A DNA stretch of 64,000 nt, from the NCBI GenBank assembly GCA_920105625.2, contig OV050030.1, positions 173,403,315-173,467,314 of the forward strand. Direction: 5' to 3'. The translations under genes and the position numbers were made by a program. The stretch is from Clusia tigrina (taxonomy: Eukaryota > Arthropoda > Insecta > Diptera > Clusiidae). Under the pieces are notes generated by a model. The model had not been told where the DNA came from, searched no databases, and worked only from the letters and a program-made list of their open reading frames with translations. Within the stretch, counting starts at the first letter, position 1, and each line of letters starts with the position of its first letter. Positions 1 to 11,455 of the stretch are shown piece after piece.

Positions 1-1
1 G

Positions 2-1124
2 CTGAAAGCCAACAAACTAACAGAGGACCCTTCAGCGTACCGCCAGCTCTGCATGTTAGATACGGCGGGAAAAATTCTGGAGCGGATAATCTGTGACAGG
101 ATTGATGAGGCCATTGCAAAATCTGGAGGGCTCTCAAAACGGCAATATGGTTTCCGGAAGGCGAGATCTACCGTAGACGCCATCAACGAACTTGTCCAAA
201 CGGCTAACACAGCGATCCAGGGGAAACGTTGGAGGGGTGGAACCAAGAGGTATTGCCTTGTGGTCACCCTAGATGTCAAAAACGCTTTCAACTCAGCTAG
301 CTGGGAGCGCATAGCCAAAGCGTTAGGAGAGTTTGGGTTACCCATCTACCTGAGGCGAATGATTGCCAGCTACTTCAGCGATAGGATCCTGCTCTACCAG
401 TCCGAAAAAGGTGTGGAGTCGCACAAGATTATCGGAGGAGTTCCCCAGGGATCGGTGCTTGGACCGTTACTCTGGAATGCTATGTACGACGGCATCCTCC
501 GCGTACAGGCCCCTGATGGTGTCAAAATCATCGGATACGCGGACGACATAGCATTGGTAATCACAGCTAAATACTTGGAGGAAGTCGTAGCAGAGGCCAA
601 CCGAACTGTGGCTACAGCCGGAAGATGGCTTGCAAACGTTGGCCTTAGCTTGGCTGAACACAAGACCGAAGCAATCCTGGCTTCGAGCCGAAGAGTATTA
701 GTAGATGTGTATGGTAGATGTGCCATAACCACGATTCCACACCTCAAGTACCTAGGAGTGTGGATAGACGCGCGGCTTACCTTCAAAGAACATCTGCGGC
801 CCGTGGGAGATCAGGCAGCAAACACATGTTCTCTCCTATGTAGAATAATGCCCAACGTGGGAGGACCAAGGCAGCGGAAAAGGCGACTCATCGCCGGGGT
901 TGTCAGATCCATTATTCTCTATGGAGCGCCAATATGGGCCGAAAACGCGGATGTGAAGGCTTACGTCCGCACCATTGAGGCAGCATACAGGAGAAGTGCA
1001 CTACGAGTGATCTGCGCATACCGCACTGTATCCACAGATGCCACCTTGGTAATAGCCGGCATGATTCCCGTGAACCTGCTGGCGAAAGAAGCGATGAACA
1101 TCTACCACGCCAAAGGGACGCACG
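2..1124 (+). pseudogene. R1-type ORF2, reverse transcriptase part (5' segment)
   Basis: Encodes the RT domain of a non-LTR retrotransposon, which copies the element RNA at a nicked chromosomal site. The frame is open from base 2, so the true start lies upstream. Visible motifs: QYGFRKARST near 143, GVPQGSVLGP near 437-466, the catalytic YADD at 536-547, and a thumb region with KYLGVWID near 750. The frame is interrupted at codon 1124 by LTR element F, whose LTR supplies a spurious tail and a stop at 1226-1228. No internal stop occurs before the insertion, so this LINE was probably coding-competent here when F landed. The endonuclease is not in the window. Confidence 0.85.
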
Positions 1125-1533
1125 AGTTATGTAATTTAAAAACACATTGTTTATTTATTCTTTTTTATATGATTTTCTTTATTAGGAGCGGTTACTACCG
1201 ATCTTTCGAATCGACAAAACTTAACTGAAGTGAAACAAGTTTTTACACAATTGTTATGTATCAAATATTCTTACAACATATTTACAGTAATTTCTGATGA
1301 TACACAATTGAGAGATTACTATTTACATATCGAGTAACGAAATAAAACTAGAAAGTAAAATATTTGATAAACTATTACTAAAAGAAATTTCAACAATGAG
1401 TGAGTACAAAATAAGTAAGTTATAAGAAAATGTAAAGAGAGTGATAAATTGAATACAACGAAATGATTTATATGTATGTATGTATGTATAATGAAGTAAT
1501 GATACTGATTTACATATATGTAAATATGTAACT
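1125..1533 (-). repeat. F element 3' LTR
   Basis: Near-identical to 5881-6292 apart from small changes such as ATGTATGTATG versus ATGTATGTATATATG. The inner end abuts the purine-rich tract at 1534-1544 (read on the minus strand), which is where plus-strand DNA synthesis would start. Confidence 0.88.
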
Positions 1534-1606
1534 TCCCCTTCGTTAAAATGAACACAATGCCCACATTGGCTTTGACAGAATTATAATATATTTTTTTAAG
1601 AACTAA

Positions 1607-4600
1607 TTAGTTTTCAAACTTGTTTTCCATTTCAAAAATATAAACAAAAATAAAAGTTTTAATTTTCTTTTTACAATCAGATGTGTTTACTACTCCATCA
1701 TATTTAGTTCCTCTCTTTATATTCGAATTATGTACATTTTCCAAATTACTTAATCTAAACTTAGGTTCATCCTTATGTCTAACTGATTTATAATTTTTTA
1801 TGTAACCAATTTGTCTATGCTCTCTATATGTTTCTCTTTTATTATTCATTTTACTTATATAATGCTCTTTATTTGACCTCATTCTCTCATATACCTTTTT
1901 CTTATCGGATATTCCATACTCAATGTCAATTGGTCTTTCCCTGGTCACCGAATGATAACTTTTATTATAAAATTCTACAGCTTTACTCATTTTCTCCTTT
2001 ATACTCAAAGATTTCTGCTCAATATACAACATTCTAATCTTCTCAGTAATTGTATTGTGAAGTCTCTCAATGTCGGCATTGCCTGTATGATTATTTGACT
2101 TTACTAAATGAAAATCAATACCCTCTTCTCTCAAAAAGTCTTTAATGTTTGTACTCTTAAACTCATTATCAGTTATGAGTTTATTGAAATGTCCCTTCTG
2201 TGATTTGTAAGACCTCATAATTTAAATTATTGTCTGATTCGTTCTATTGTCCAGATAGTAAACTGTTGCAAACTTAGAAAATCGATCAATAAATGTTAGA
2301 AAATTTGACCTTGAGTTTGTGTAGATGTCCATATGGACGATCTGTCTGATATCTGTCGGGGTTTCGGTTATAGAAAATTTATCTTTTATTGGATTTCGAT
2401 CGAACTTGGTTTTGTTACAAACGTCACAATTATTAATATATTTTTGGATCAACAATTTCAAATTTGGGTAATAAATTTTTCGTTTTAAGCCCTCAAAATT
2501 TTCGTTAATACCAGTGTGACCAGTTTCACTTTTATGGTAATGATGTATTTGACGAAATGCTTCATCCTCCGTCTCAATGTCTCTAGCCATATAAGAACAT
2601 CGAACAAAGCTAATCCTATTGTGCCCTTCAAATAACTCAATTATCCTTTGCTGTAGAATATAATATTGGTGATCGTCCAGTTCTGAAAATATTCCAACTT
2701 TTCCCTTTTCAATATTACCCGTCAATATGTAATCAAAGTTAGTGGATAAATCCGTTGAATTTATATAAATCTTCTTATTTCCATGTACTATGTCCACGTC
2801 ATTTGTCTTATCGTTTGTCAATATAATCTGTATTTTAAATCTATTGACTACTGTATCTAGAATACCAATGTAGTCATTGTAAGCTTCTGATTGTGAATGA
2901 ACAGTATTCATTTCATCATTGTTGTTATAGAGTGAATCACTTGAATTATGCAAATGATTGATCTCACCTGTATTGTTATCGATCCTACTTAAGAAATCCG
3001 CCACTACGTTGTCCTTACCCTTAATATAGTTAACGCTTATGTTAAATTCACTAAGCTTTAAAATCCACCTGTTTAGTCGTGGGTTCAGCTCTCTTGTTTG
3101 GGACTTCACAAATAGCCATCTTAGTGGTTGATGATCTGACAGGATTTCGAATTCCACGCCATATAAATAAGGAAGAAAGTAGCTGACTGCCCAAACTATT
3201 GCTAACAGCTCTTTTTCAGTAGCCGCATAGATTTTTTCATGGCTGTTCAGCGTCCTATTAGCATAGCAGATTTGGTGTCCGTTTTGTTGTAAAACAGACC
3301 CAACTGTATTCTCGCTGGCATCTGTTACCAATTGAAAAGTTTTTCGGAAATCTGGGTAGCTTAGTACTGGGGCCTCTGTCAGTATTCTTTTAAGTTTTTC
3401 AAATGAATTAATATAATTTGAATCATTCACATTGAGTTCTACGCCTTTTTCAGAAATCTGATCATTGGATACGCCACTTTGTAGTAATCCCGTACAAATT
3501 TCCTATAATAACCGGTAAGCCCTAGGAAAGCCTTAATCTTCTTAACGGCGTTAGGTAATCTAAAATTCAAAATACTGCCAATTTTCTCAGGATTCGGTTT
3601 AACTCCTTTAGTGGTCAATAAATGACCTAAGTATAAAGTCTCCTTAGCAAAAAACGAGCATTTATTAATTTGAATTTTGACATTTGCTTCTCTTAATTTA
3701 CGTAGGATCTTGTTTATGCTATCCATATGTTCCTGGAAACTTGTAGAGAAAATTAGGATATCATCCAAATATACTACGCACATTTTATTAATAAACTCTC
3801 TGAGCACGTAATTAATTAGCCCCTGAAAGGTTGCTGGGGCGTTCTTTAAACCAAATGGCATTCTCACAAACTCATAATGGCCGTATGGAGTCGAAAAGGC
3901 GGTTTTAGAACGGTCTTCGGACTTAACTAGAATTTAGTGAAATCCCTTTGCGAGGTCAATCGTTGAAAAAATTTGTGCTCGGCCGAGTTTATCGAGTATG
4001 TTCTCAATGATTACAAATTTCCTGCTCGTATATATGAGGATATCTGTACATTTTCGCATATATTGGTCTGTCATTAGTAGTTTTTATCCCATGCTGTATA
4101 ATGTCAGTATTCCCTAAGAATTCTCCGTCTCTAAATACTAAATCATTATAGGAGTTTAGGATTTTCTCAACAGCTAAACCCTCCTCCGCATTTAAATCGT
4201 GAAATAAATGATCCAAAATTTTGTCACTCAAATTTAATGTTTCCAATTGATATATTTTATCAATATAATATGGACAGGTCTGCACAAAATCAATGACCCT
4301 GTCGTTAAGAATTAACGTTTCATATTCCATATCTGTTATAGCTCCAAGAGGTTTCAAAATATTCTGTCCTAAAATAGCATCAAAGTCTTTATTTACAAAT
4401 TTAGTCAACTTCCAAGACATCGTCGCATTTTCGCCGAACTCAATGGGTAAATCTGTTATTATCTCTTGGGTTATATCAGTACTACCATTTAAAGAAGTAA
4501 AAGGTGTAGAATTCCGAAGTGGTAATCGAGTATATTTTCGTAATTTATCTTCATCCAAAATGGACGTTGTTGATCCAGTGTCTATCAATGCCTTAATTTT

Positions 4601-4640
4601 ATCACTTCCAATCGTTAAATAAACTATGGGAAGTGTCTTC
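1607..4640 (-). pseudogene. pol: F element pol (protease, RT, RNase H, integrase), broken
   Basis: Order on the minus strand: aspartic protease with the active-site triplet DTG (LIDTGSTTSIL, near 4575-4600). RT follows, missing its N-terminal part: the frame runs from the YPHIYEQE region near 4020 directly into LDKLG near 3990, so the segment holding the first RT blocks is deleted. A stop interrupts after DLAKGFH (near 3937). RMPFGLKNAPATF near 3850 and YLDD near 3770 remain. A frameshift near 3445 precedes RNase H (TDASENTVGSVL; ATEKELLAIVWA). The integrase zinc finger has H-H and CDVCNKTK, then one in-frame TAA at 2222-2224 splits the integrase core, which resumes with KLITDNE. Family length is about 1,050 residues; this copy cannot make an active enzyme. 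Confidence 0.88.
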
Positions 4641-5506
4641 TTGAGGCAGTTGTATGAAAATTTACGTGTTCTACATTCGAAGCAGAGTTTTCAACGGCTT
4701 GAATATAATCAACTTCCATTTCAATATTTTCACCCGGCCCACGATTATATTTATCTTGTACCCGAAACTGTCCTGATCTTCGGATCTGTGGTTGGTTATC
4801 GGATCTATAGTACTGTCCTGATTGATCGCTAGTAGTAGGTCTGTTGAAATTATCCGCGCCTACACCAGTAATTCTATTATTTTGATATCCACTACTATGA
4901 GCATTATTAGGTTTATAATTATTTACATTATTACGATAAAGATTATTAGTCGAATTATAAGTCACATCATTCTTTTTCTCATGATTTCTATTGGTATATT
5001 TTTGTTCATTATTTCTAATTAACCCTTCTTGTTCAAGAAAATTGTAAGCATCTCTTAATTTATCTAGTTTTCTGTTAATAACAACAGATGCTAAATTTAT
5101 ATCAATGTTATTAAGAAATGTTTTTAAAATAATTTTCTCTGAAGATATTGGATTGAAATCTAAAGGTTTCTCTTCATCAAATTCATATTTTTCATTTAAC
5201 TTACATAAAATAGAACGGAGTTTCTTATAATAATTTACAATGCCGCTGTTATGTGCACCAAACGACTCCGAAATTGCTTATTAGTGCGACTTTTGTTTCC
5301 CTCCAGGCTGGGTTAGATCCCAACGTTCTCACAACATGAAGAGCCTCTCCTTGGATTTTGTTTAGTACAATTCTCCGGTAAACATATTCTCTCGCCCCTT
5401 CATCAGATTGAATAAGAGACAGTACAGTGTCAACCTCACGTAAGAATGATGAGAGAGCATACACGTCATCAGACGCTGAGCGTCTTTCAGAGCGATAATT
5501 GAGCCA
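4624..5506 (-). pseudogene. gag: F element gag, broken
   Basis: The likely start ATG is at 5506-5504 (MAQLSL then a stop), followed by frames carrying the Gypsy Gag signature FLREVDTVLSLIQSDEGARE near 5400-5450 and KIQGEALHVVRTLG. Further pieces run to an Asn/Arg-rich C-terminus ending at 4624, which overlaps the pol frame by about 16 bases in the -1 frame, as expected for a Gag-Pol frameshift design. At least two frame breaks are seen near 5495 and 5250. No CCHC knuckle is visible, which agrees with 17.6/297-type Gag. Confidence 0.75.
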
Positions 5507-5880
5507 TTTTGTAGTTGTATGTTTTTGTTGTTGTTTTTTGTTGTTTTTGTTGTTGTTTATTTGTCGTTATATATTTGCTGGTAAACGTTTTCGAGTATAC
5601 ATTCAACAGTATAACTCTTATTTGTTGGCTTTTTCTTTCTAATATGTCACTAGGTGTGTATTTTAAATTTGATGTTGGTACAGTATTCAAAGTTTATATT
5701 TTTAACTCTAAATCTGATTATTTTAATTATAATTTACAGTTCTTTAATGTTTTTTTTTCTTTTAAATTTTGTTTTTTATTTTATTTGTTTTTTTCTTAAT
5801 TTGTTTATAAACTTAAGTTTATGATTAATCAAAAACATATACGTATTTCTTATAAAGTAGGTTCTTCACTCGACTGCGCC
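5507..5880 (-). promoter_or_regulatory. F element leader and tRNA-Ser-like primer binding site
   Basis: The 5' leader lies between the 5' LTR and the gag ATG and is T-rich on the + strand, with no ORF of note. The primer site is at 5870-5880 and reads GGCGCAGTCGA on the minus strand; with the last LTR base it gives TGG at the junction. It differs at one position from the 3' end complement of insect tRNA-Ser. Confidence 0.7.
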
Positions 5881-6292
5881 AGTTATGTAATTTAAAAACA
5901 CATTGTTTATTAATTTTTTTTATATGATTTTCTTTATTAGGAGCGGTTACTACCGATCTTTCGAATCGACAAAACTTAGCTGAAGTGAAACAAGTTTTTA
6001 CACAATTGTTATGTATCAAATATTCTTACAACATATTTACAGTAATATCTGATGATCCGCAATTGAGAGATTACTATTTACATATCGAGTAACGAAATAA
6101 AACTAGAAAGTAAAATATTTGATAAACTATTACTAAAAGAAATTTCAACAATGAGTGAGTACAAAATAAGTAAGTTATAAGAAAATGTAAAGAGAGTGAT
6201 AAATTGAATACAACGAAATGATTTATATGCATGTATGTATATATGTATAATGAAGTAATGATACTGATTTACATATATGTAAATATGTAAAT
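5881..6292 (-). repeat. F element 5' LTR
   Basis: Second LTR copy, read on the minus strand. The outer end carries ATTTAC where the 3' LTR has AGTTAC. The CACG target duplication follows at 6293-6296 and the R1 frame resumes there. Confidence 0.88.
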
Positions 6293-6766
6293 CACGCGAC
6301 AAATGTAGAGGAGCTCTTGGAAATTGGAAAGCGGAAGACCCTTCAAGAGTGGCAAGCCCAGTGGGATACTTCTACAAATGGCCGCTGGACAAGAAGGCTG
6401 ATCCCCAACATTCAGCAATGGGTAAGCAGGTCGCATGGTGAGGTGAATTTCTACGTCACACAATTGCTGACAGGCCACGGAGGTTTTCGGGCATACCTGC
6501 ACAGATTCCACTTGGAGGAATCTCCCTACTGTGCAAACTGTGGAGGTACAGAGATAGAAGATCCCAAACATGTCTATTGCCCACGTTATGAAAGTGCTAG
6601 AGTGGCACTACAAGGAGTATGTGGAGAGCCCGTGGTGCCCGACAACATAGTACAGCATATGCTCGAGAGCCCGGAGAAATGGGATGTGGTGTGTGACACC
6701 ACCGCCGCCATTATGAAAGACCTCCGCCACCAGGAGTGGCGAAGACGCGCAAAGAAAAATATCTAG
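6293..6766 (+). pseudogene. R1-type ORF2, C-terminal segment
   Basis: Continuation of the R1 ORF2 after the F insertion, in the same frame as 2-1124. It contains the conserved LQEWQAQWDTS...RWTRRLIPN region and a CCHC zinc-finger-like motif (CANCGG...PKHVYCPRY, near 6534-6590), both typical of the C-terminal domain of R1-type LINE proteins, which is thought to help bind target or template nucleic acid. It ends with RRRAKKNI and a TAG at 6764-6766. No stops occur inside this segment. It is a pseudogene only because it is physically cut off from its RT. Confidence 0.85.
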
Positions 6767-6898
6767 GAGGGGTCCGCTGACCATACCACAATAACAACAA
6801 GCACTGATCCCATTGCAAGCTTTCGCTATATAAGCGAAGTGAACCGGACAGTGAGTCTCTTTGATCCAGCATCGTTCAGTAAGTACACAACGCACCAA
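6767..6898 (+). other. R1 LINE 3' UTR and left target duplication of the Jockey insertion
   Basis: Non-coding. It holds a short inverted sequence, CTTTCGCTATATAAGCGAAG, near 6820-6840 that could form a hairpin. ACAACGCACCAA at 6887-6898 is repeated at 11387-11398 on the far side of the Jockey element. Confidence 0.6.
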
Positions 6899-7015
6899 TT
6901 AAATCAAAATAATCTCGAGAAATTTAACAGTTCGTTTAATAAATTAAATACATATATGAAATATAATTCAAAAAGTAAACACTAAAAATATAATCATAAA
7001 TATATACATAAAGCT

Positions 7016-8569
7016 ATGAGTGTCGCTCACTCTCCTCATAGAGAGCGTCGGCACTCGGTGCATATACCCGTTGCACCAAGCAATAACACTACAACAATAC
7101 AATACGGCATATTATCGGCAACAACAATGCCACTAGCAGAGTCATCATCGGTGTCAGTAGCAGCGTCGGCAACAGCAGCGACCTCAACAGAAAAGTCGAT
7201 CCCAGCAACTGTCGCTACAGGAAAGAGCGCGATGACTTTCGTCGAAACAACAACGAAGGCAAGGCAGCCCAGTATAGCGCCGTCACGAAACTCAGCAGCA
7301 GTAAGGAATCCAGCAACAATGCCTCTGCAGGCGGTAATAAACGGTGAGGTAAAGAAAATAAAAAAAGTGGCGGTAGTGCAGACTGGTATTGACCGCTACA
7401 TAAACAATAATATTAAAAGAAAGATAAGTCCGCAAAAGGTCATGGGCGTCGCCAAAAGGGCAAACACAACAAACTCAGGTGCTCCTCTGGAGAATAACAG
7501 ATTTGCACTTCTTAGTGTAGAGAATTCTACTACTACATCGAAAGGTGAACCTGTAGTCAGTAATGCCAGACCGCCACCAATTTACCTGCGCGAGCGTAGT
7601 TCTAATCAATTAGTATTGAACATCGCAAATATTATAGGCACAAATAATTTTCACATTGTGCCTCTTAGAAAAGGTAGTATTGAGGAGACAAAGATACAGG
7701 CATATAGTGAAAAGCACTATCGTGATATTATAAATTTTTTAACGGGGAACAAGAAAAGTTATTATTCCTATCAGCTAAAGAGCTCAAAAGGCCTTGTTAT
7801 TGTTTTAAAAGGAATCGAAGCCACAGTAGATTCTGGCGATATTAAAGAGGCTCTTGAAGAGCAAGGGTTCCCCGTTAAGGTTGTGATAAATATTGTGAAT
7901 AGAAATAAGGTTCCACAACCTATATTTAAAGTTGAACTGCTCCCCAACTCAACCCAGCTTAAAAAGAACGAGACGCACCCAATATATAACCTAAGATATC
8001 TTTTACACCGCAGAATTACGGTTGAAGACCCGCACAAACGTAACGGCCCAATACAATGTATGAATTGTCAAGAATTCGGCCACTCTAAATCGTACTGCAC
8101 TCTGCGCAGTGTTTGTGTAGTTTGCGGTGATCTCCACCCTACAAGTACTTGCACCTTAGCTAAAACTGACACATCCGCAAAGAAATGTAGTAACTGTGGT
8201 GGTAGCCACACGGCAAATTACAGAGGTTGCCCTGTATATAAAGATCTAAAATCAAAACTGTCGCAGAGTATACAATTAAAACGTAACTTATCCCCAAATC
8301 CTATTTATATCCAGCCTGCCACCTCAAATCCTCAGATAGGTGACCCTATTATGCAAAAACCTAATTCTGGTCAAGCAACCTACGCAAGTGTTCTGCAGGG
8401 TAACGTACGGCAAGTTAACAATAACAATGCATCTAATAGTGGAGTAGAAGCCATGATCCTAAATCTTACTCAGTGTATGACTCAATTCATGTCTACAGTG
8501 CAAAATATGCTACAAGATTTAATTAAAGCTCAAAATCAGATGATCCAAACTCTTGTAAATAAAAAATGA
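7016..8569 (+). CDS. Jockey ORF1 Gag-like RNA-binding protein (517 aa)
   Basis: Nucleic-acid-binding protein that would package the LINE RNA with ORF2 product. The N-terminal third is Ala/Ser/Thr-rich and probably disordered. Residues about 230-345 resemble the domain that precedes zinc knuckles in Jockey/Doc-type ORF1 proteins (YQLKSSKGLVIVLKGI near residue 240). Three knuckles follow at about residues 347-405: CMNCQEFGHSKSYC, CVVCGDLHPTSTC and CSNCGGSHTANYRGC. The C-terminus has a Met/Gln-rich helix (MTQFMSTVQNMLQDLIKAQ). ATG at 7016 is the first in the frame after the AT-rich 5' UTR. The stop overlaps the ORF2 start in ATGA (8566-8569). This is the only large complete TE frame in the window. 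Confidence 0.9.
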   Translation: MSVAHSPHRERRHSVHIPVAPSNNTTTIQYGILSATTMPLAESSSVSVAASATAATSTEKSIPATVATGKSAMTFVETTTKARQPSIAPSRNSAAVRNPATMPLQAVINGEVKKIKKVAVVQTGIDRYINNNIKRKISPQKVMGVAKRANTTNSGAPLENNRFALLSVENSTTTSKGEPVVSNARPPPIYLRERSSNQLVLNIANIIGTNNFHIVPLRKGSIEETKIQAYSEKHYRDIINFLTGNKKSYYSYQLKSSKGLVIVLKGIEATVDSGDIKEALEEQGFPVKVVINIVNRNKVPQPIFKVELLPNSTQLKKNETHPIYNLRYLLHRRITVEDPHKRNGPIQCMNCQEFGHSKSYCTLRSVCVVCGDLHPTSTCTLAKTDTSAKKCSNCGGSHTANYRGCPVYKDLKSKLSQSIQLKRNLSPNPIYIQPATSNPQIGDPIMQKPNSGQATYASVLQGNVRQVNNNNASNSGVEAMILNLTQCMTQFMSTVQNMLQDLIKAQNQMIQTLVNKK

Positions 8570-11227
8570 GTTTGTTAAAAATATGTTTATGGAACGCAAA
8601 CGGTGTTAACCAGCATAAACTAGCCCTTAATAAGTTTCTACATGACCACGAAATTGATGTTATGCTTTTGTCAGAAACACATCTCACAAACAAATACAAC
8701 TTTCATCTCCCAGGCTTCAAATTTTATAACACAAATCATCCTGATGGTAAGGCACATGGCGGTACGGCTATTCTAATCAGAAATCGGCTTAAGCATCATC
8801 TTATGCAATCGCATTCGATGCAATGGATGCAAGCTACATCAGTATCTATTAAAAATCGTGGCAAAGACCTGACGCTTTCAGCTATATACTGCCCACCCCG
8901 TTTTACTGTAACAGAAACTCAATTTAAAGAACTTTTTGATTGCCTTGGTGACAGATTTCTAGCTGGCGGTGATTATAATGCGAAACATAAACACTGGGGC
9001 TCTCGCCTAATTAATCCAAAAGGTCGACAATTGTACAATGCAATAACTAACAGACATAGTAAATTCGATTTTGTCTCACCAGGACAGCCCACTTATTGGC
9101 CAACAGACCCAAAGAAAATTCCTGATCTTATTGATTTTGCTATTTCTAAAAATATAGATAGGTCTTTAGTATCAGCGGAAACCTGTGTCGATCTGTCCTC
9201 TGATCACTCGCCTGTAATAATCAACCTTTATGAACAACCAGAATATACAAGCCCACAGTTTCGCCTAGGGACCAACCAAACTGATTGGTTAAAATACAAA
9301 AAGTATATTAGTAGTCATATCTCTACAAGAGTTGAGGTAAAACATGCAGATGATATAGATAATAATATTGATATTTTCAACTCCATGCTAGCGACTGCAG
9401 CCGTAGTGGCAACGCCAAAAAATACTTCTAGAAAGTGCAAGTATGCCTGTACAAATAGCCAAATTGAAAAACTTGTAGCACAGAAACGACGGCTGCGCCG
9501 AGAATGGCAGAAACATCGCTCACCCATCTCTAAATACAATCTTAAAGCAGCCGAAAGGGCGCTTAATGATGCTCTTACAAAGGAGGAAGATAAAAACCTA
9601 AAAGAGTACCTGAAGAAGGTAACCCCAAATTCTACCGAAAGGTATTCCCTTTGGAAGGCATCTAAAAACTTTAAGCCTCCAATGGAAGGTGTAAAACCTA
9701 TAAGAAACCCGAACGGCGCGTGGGCTCAAAGCGATCAAGAAAAAGCACTCTGCTTTGCACAACATCTATGCAACGTGTTCCAGCCGAATATGGCTACAAA
9801 CTCCTTTGCACTGCCTGCCTTACCTTGCAGTACTGAGATTGCTCAGCCTATTAAAATTTCCCTTCCAGAAATAACCAAACAAATTAAACAACTGAATCCA
9901 AAAAAATCACCTGGATTCGATAATATTACCCCGAAAATGCTAAAACAGTTACCAGATTCTGCATCAGCATTTCTCTGTAAGCTTTTTAACGCAATCTTGG
10001 GCATCGGTTAGTATCCGAATGCATGGAAGAAGTCTCAGATATGTATGATAGCTAAACCTGGAAAAGACGCAACGCTACCGTCATCATATGGACCTATCAG
10101 CCTGTTGCCTTGCCTTTCCAAATTGTTTGAGAAACTACTATTAAATAAACTATCTGCTTTTCTTCATGAACATAGCGTAATACCGCAACACCAATTCGGT
10201 TTTCGCGAAAAGCACAGCACTATTGAGCAAGTCAATCGAATTTCAAATGAAATAAGAAAAGCATTTGAACTCGGGGAGTTTTGCTCTGCAATATTCCTTG
10301 ACGTGGCTCAAGCATTTGATAAGGTATGGGCATCAAGGACTGATGTTCAAAATCAAAAAGTTTCTTCAAAAAAGCTATCATAAAATTCTTGAGTCTTATT
10401 TATCCAATAGACGTTTCAGGGTAAAAGTAAACGAATTCATTTCCGAAGATTTTCCAATTTTAGCCGGTGTGCCCCAAGGTAGCGTTCTAGGCCCTACATT
10501 ATATGTAATATTCACATCTGATACTCCTATAAGTGAAAGCACGCTAATTTCAACATTTGCGGATGATACCGCCATACTCAGTTGCAATAAATGTCCGATA
10601 AAGGCGTCGAGAGCTCTACAAGAGCACTTAGTTAGGGTAGAAGAATGGTTAGGAATGTGGCGTATAAAAGTCAATGAGCAAAAAAGCAAAAACGTAACAT
10701 TCTCTTTGAGGCCTGGTACGTGTCCAGCCATTCGGCTCAATAATATTGAGATTCCACAAGCTAATGAAGTCACCTATCTCGGCATTCATTTAGACAGGCG
10801 CTTAACTTGGCGTACGCACATTTCAACTAAAATTTTAAATATGAAGTTGAAAGTCGCCAAGCTGCATTGGCTAATAAACCACAAATCTACCTTAAGCCTA
10901 GAATACAAAAGCCTCCTATACAATGCAGTTATTAAGCCGATATGGTTGTACGGGATTCAACTGTGGGGTAATGCATCCGCTTCTAACATTGCCATAATCC
11001 AAAGGTTTCAGTCGAAGATACTTAGGTTAATAACAGGTGCTCCATGGTACATGCGTAACGAAAATATTCACAAAGACCTGAAAATACCAACAGTTATCTC
11101 AGAAATAAATGCTAGAAAGCAGATATACATAGCAAAACTGAAATATCACCCGAATCCACTAGCTAAATCCCTCGCAAAACCGATAAGCCGATCCCGCCTG
11201 CAGAGAAGAGACCTTCCGGCCTTTTGA
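8566..11227 (+). pseudogene. Jockey ORF2 endonuclease/reverse transcriptase, two lesions
   Basis: APE-type endonuclease comes first (KICLWNANGV at the start, LLSETHLT, GGDYNAKHKHWGS near 8970, SSDHSPVI near 9195), then RT (LNPKKSPGFDNITPKML near 9892, ISLLPCLSKLFEKLL, HQFGFREKHSTIEQV, AGVPQGSVLGP near 10462, FADD near 10555). A TAG at 10009-10011 interrupts the RT after FNAILGIG, and a one-base frameshift lies near 10326 just after the first catalytic Asp block (FLDVAQAFDKVW). The downstream frame then runs to a TGA at 11225-11227. A full-length Jockey ORF2 is about 900 residues, which fits the span. The start overlaps ORF1 in ATGA, suggesting termination-reinitiation. Confidence 0.9.
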
Positions 11228-11398
11228 AGAGCGAAGCAGAACCGAAATTTTGATGGCCAAATACAATTTGGGTTAAAATTATTTTTTAGTGACTAGTTTT
11301 AAGATTTGATATACTTATTGTTAGGCTTAATTTAAGCAAATTCAATAAATAATAAATTCTTGTAATAAAAAAAAAAAAAAAAAACAACAACGCACCAA
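11228..11398 (+). other. Jockey 3' UTR, poly(A) tail and right target duplication
   Basis: The 3' UTR contains AATAAATAATAAATTC just upstream of the A run (11367-11384). The second duplication copy is at 11387-11398, after CA (11385-11386). Confidence 0.85.
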
Positions 11399-11455
11399 GC
11401 TCCTAGAGACGCACCAAGCTTCGTAGTTATTAATACTATTAACAATAAATAAAAC
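11399..11455 (+). other. Short flank between Jockey and minisatellite
   Basis: Contains a second ACGCACCAAGCT, a near-repeat of the Jockey target site. It is probably the last part of the R1 3' UTR or the original flank. Confidence 0.4.

Larger units (their letters stand above)
1125..6292 (-). mobile_element. Ty3/Gypsy LTR retrotransposon F (17.6/297-like)
   Basis: Two LTRs of about 410 bp (1125-1533 and 5881-6292) flank minus-strand gag and pol remnants. LTR termini form a short inverted repeat, AGTTA/TAACT. A 4-bp target duplication, CACG, is at 1121-1124 and 6293-6296, inside the R1 ORF. The primer site next to the 5' LTR reads GGCGCAGTCGA, one base from the complement of an insect tRNA-Ser 3' end; this is the primer type known from 17.6 and 297. 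The polypurine tract beside the 3' LTR is purine-rich (1534-1544). No env is found between integrase and the 3' LTR. The coding region is broken by stops, frameshifts and an RT deletion. Confidence 0.88.
6899..11384 (+). mobile_element. Jockey-clade LINE, near full length
   Basis: Two-ORF non-LTR retrotransposon with a 12-bp target duplication (6887-6898 and 11387-11398), a 5' UTR of about 117 bp and a terminal run of 18 A (11367-11384). ORF1 is intact; ORF2 has one stop and one frameshift. The clear ends, duplication and few lesions make it one of the younger insertions here. It sits inside or just after the R1 3' region. Confidence 0.9.
1..11455 (+). mobile_element. R1-clade LINE, 5' end outside window, split by two later insertions
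   Basis: Host element made of 1-1124, 6293-6886 and 11399-11455. The reverse transcriptase frame enters from before base 1, is cut by Gypsy element F, and resumes in the same frame at 6293 once one copy of the CACG duplication is discounted. The 3' part is followed by a Jockey LINE flanked by a 12-bp duplication, ACAACGCACCAA (6887-6898 and 11387-11398). Clade assignment rests on the RT motif set and the C-terminal CCHC domain typical of R1-type ORF2 proteins. The closely related LOA group is the alternative, but no RNase H domain is seen here. Confidence 0.75.
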
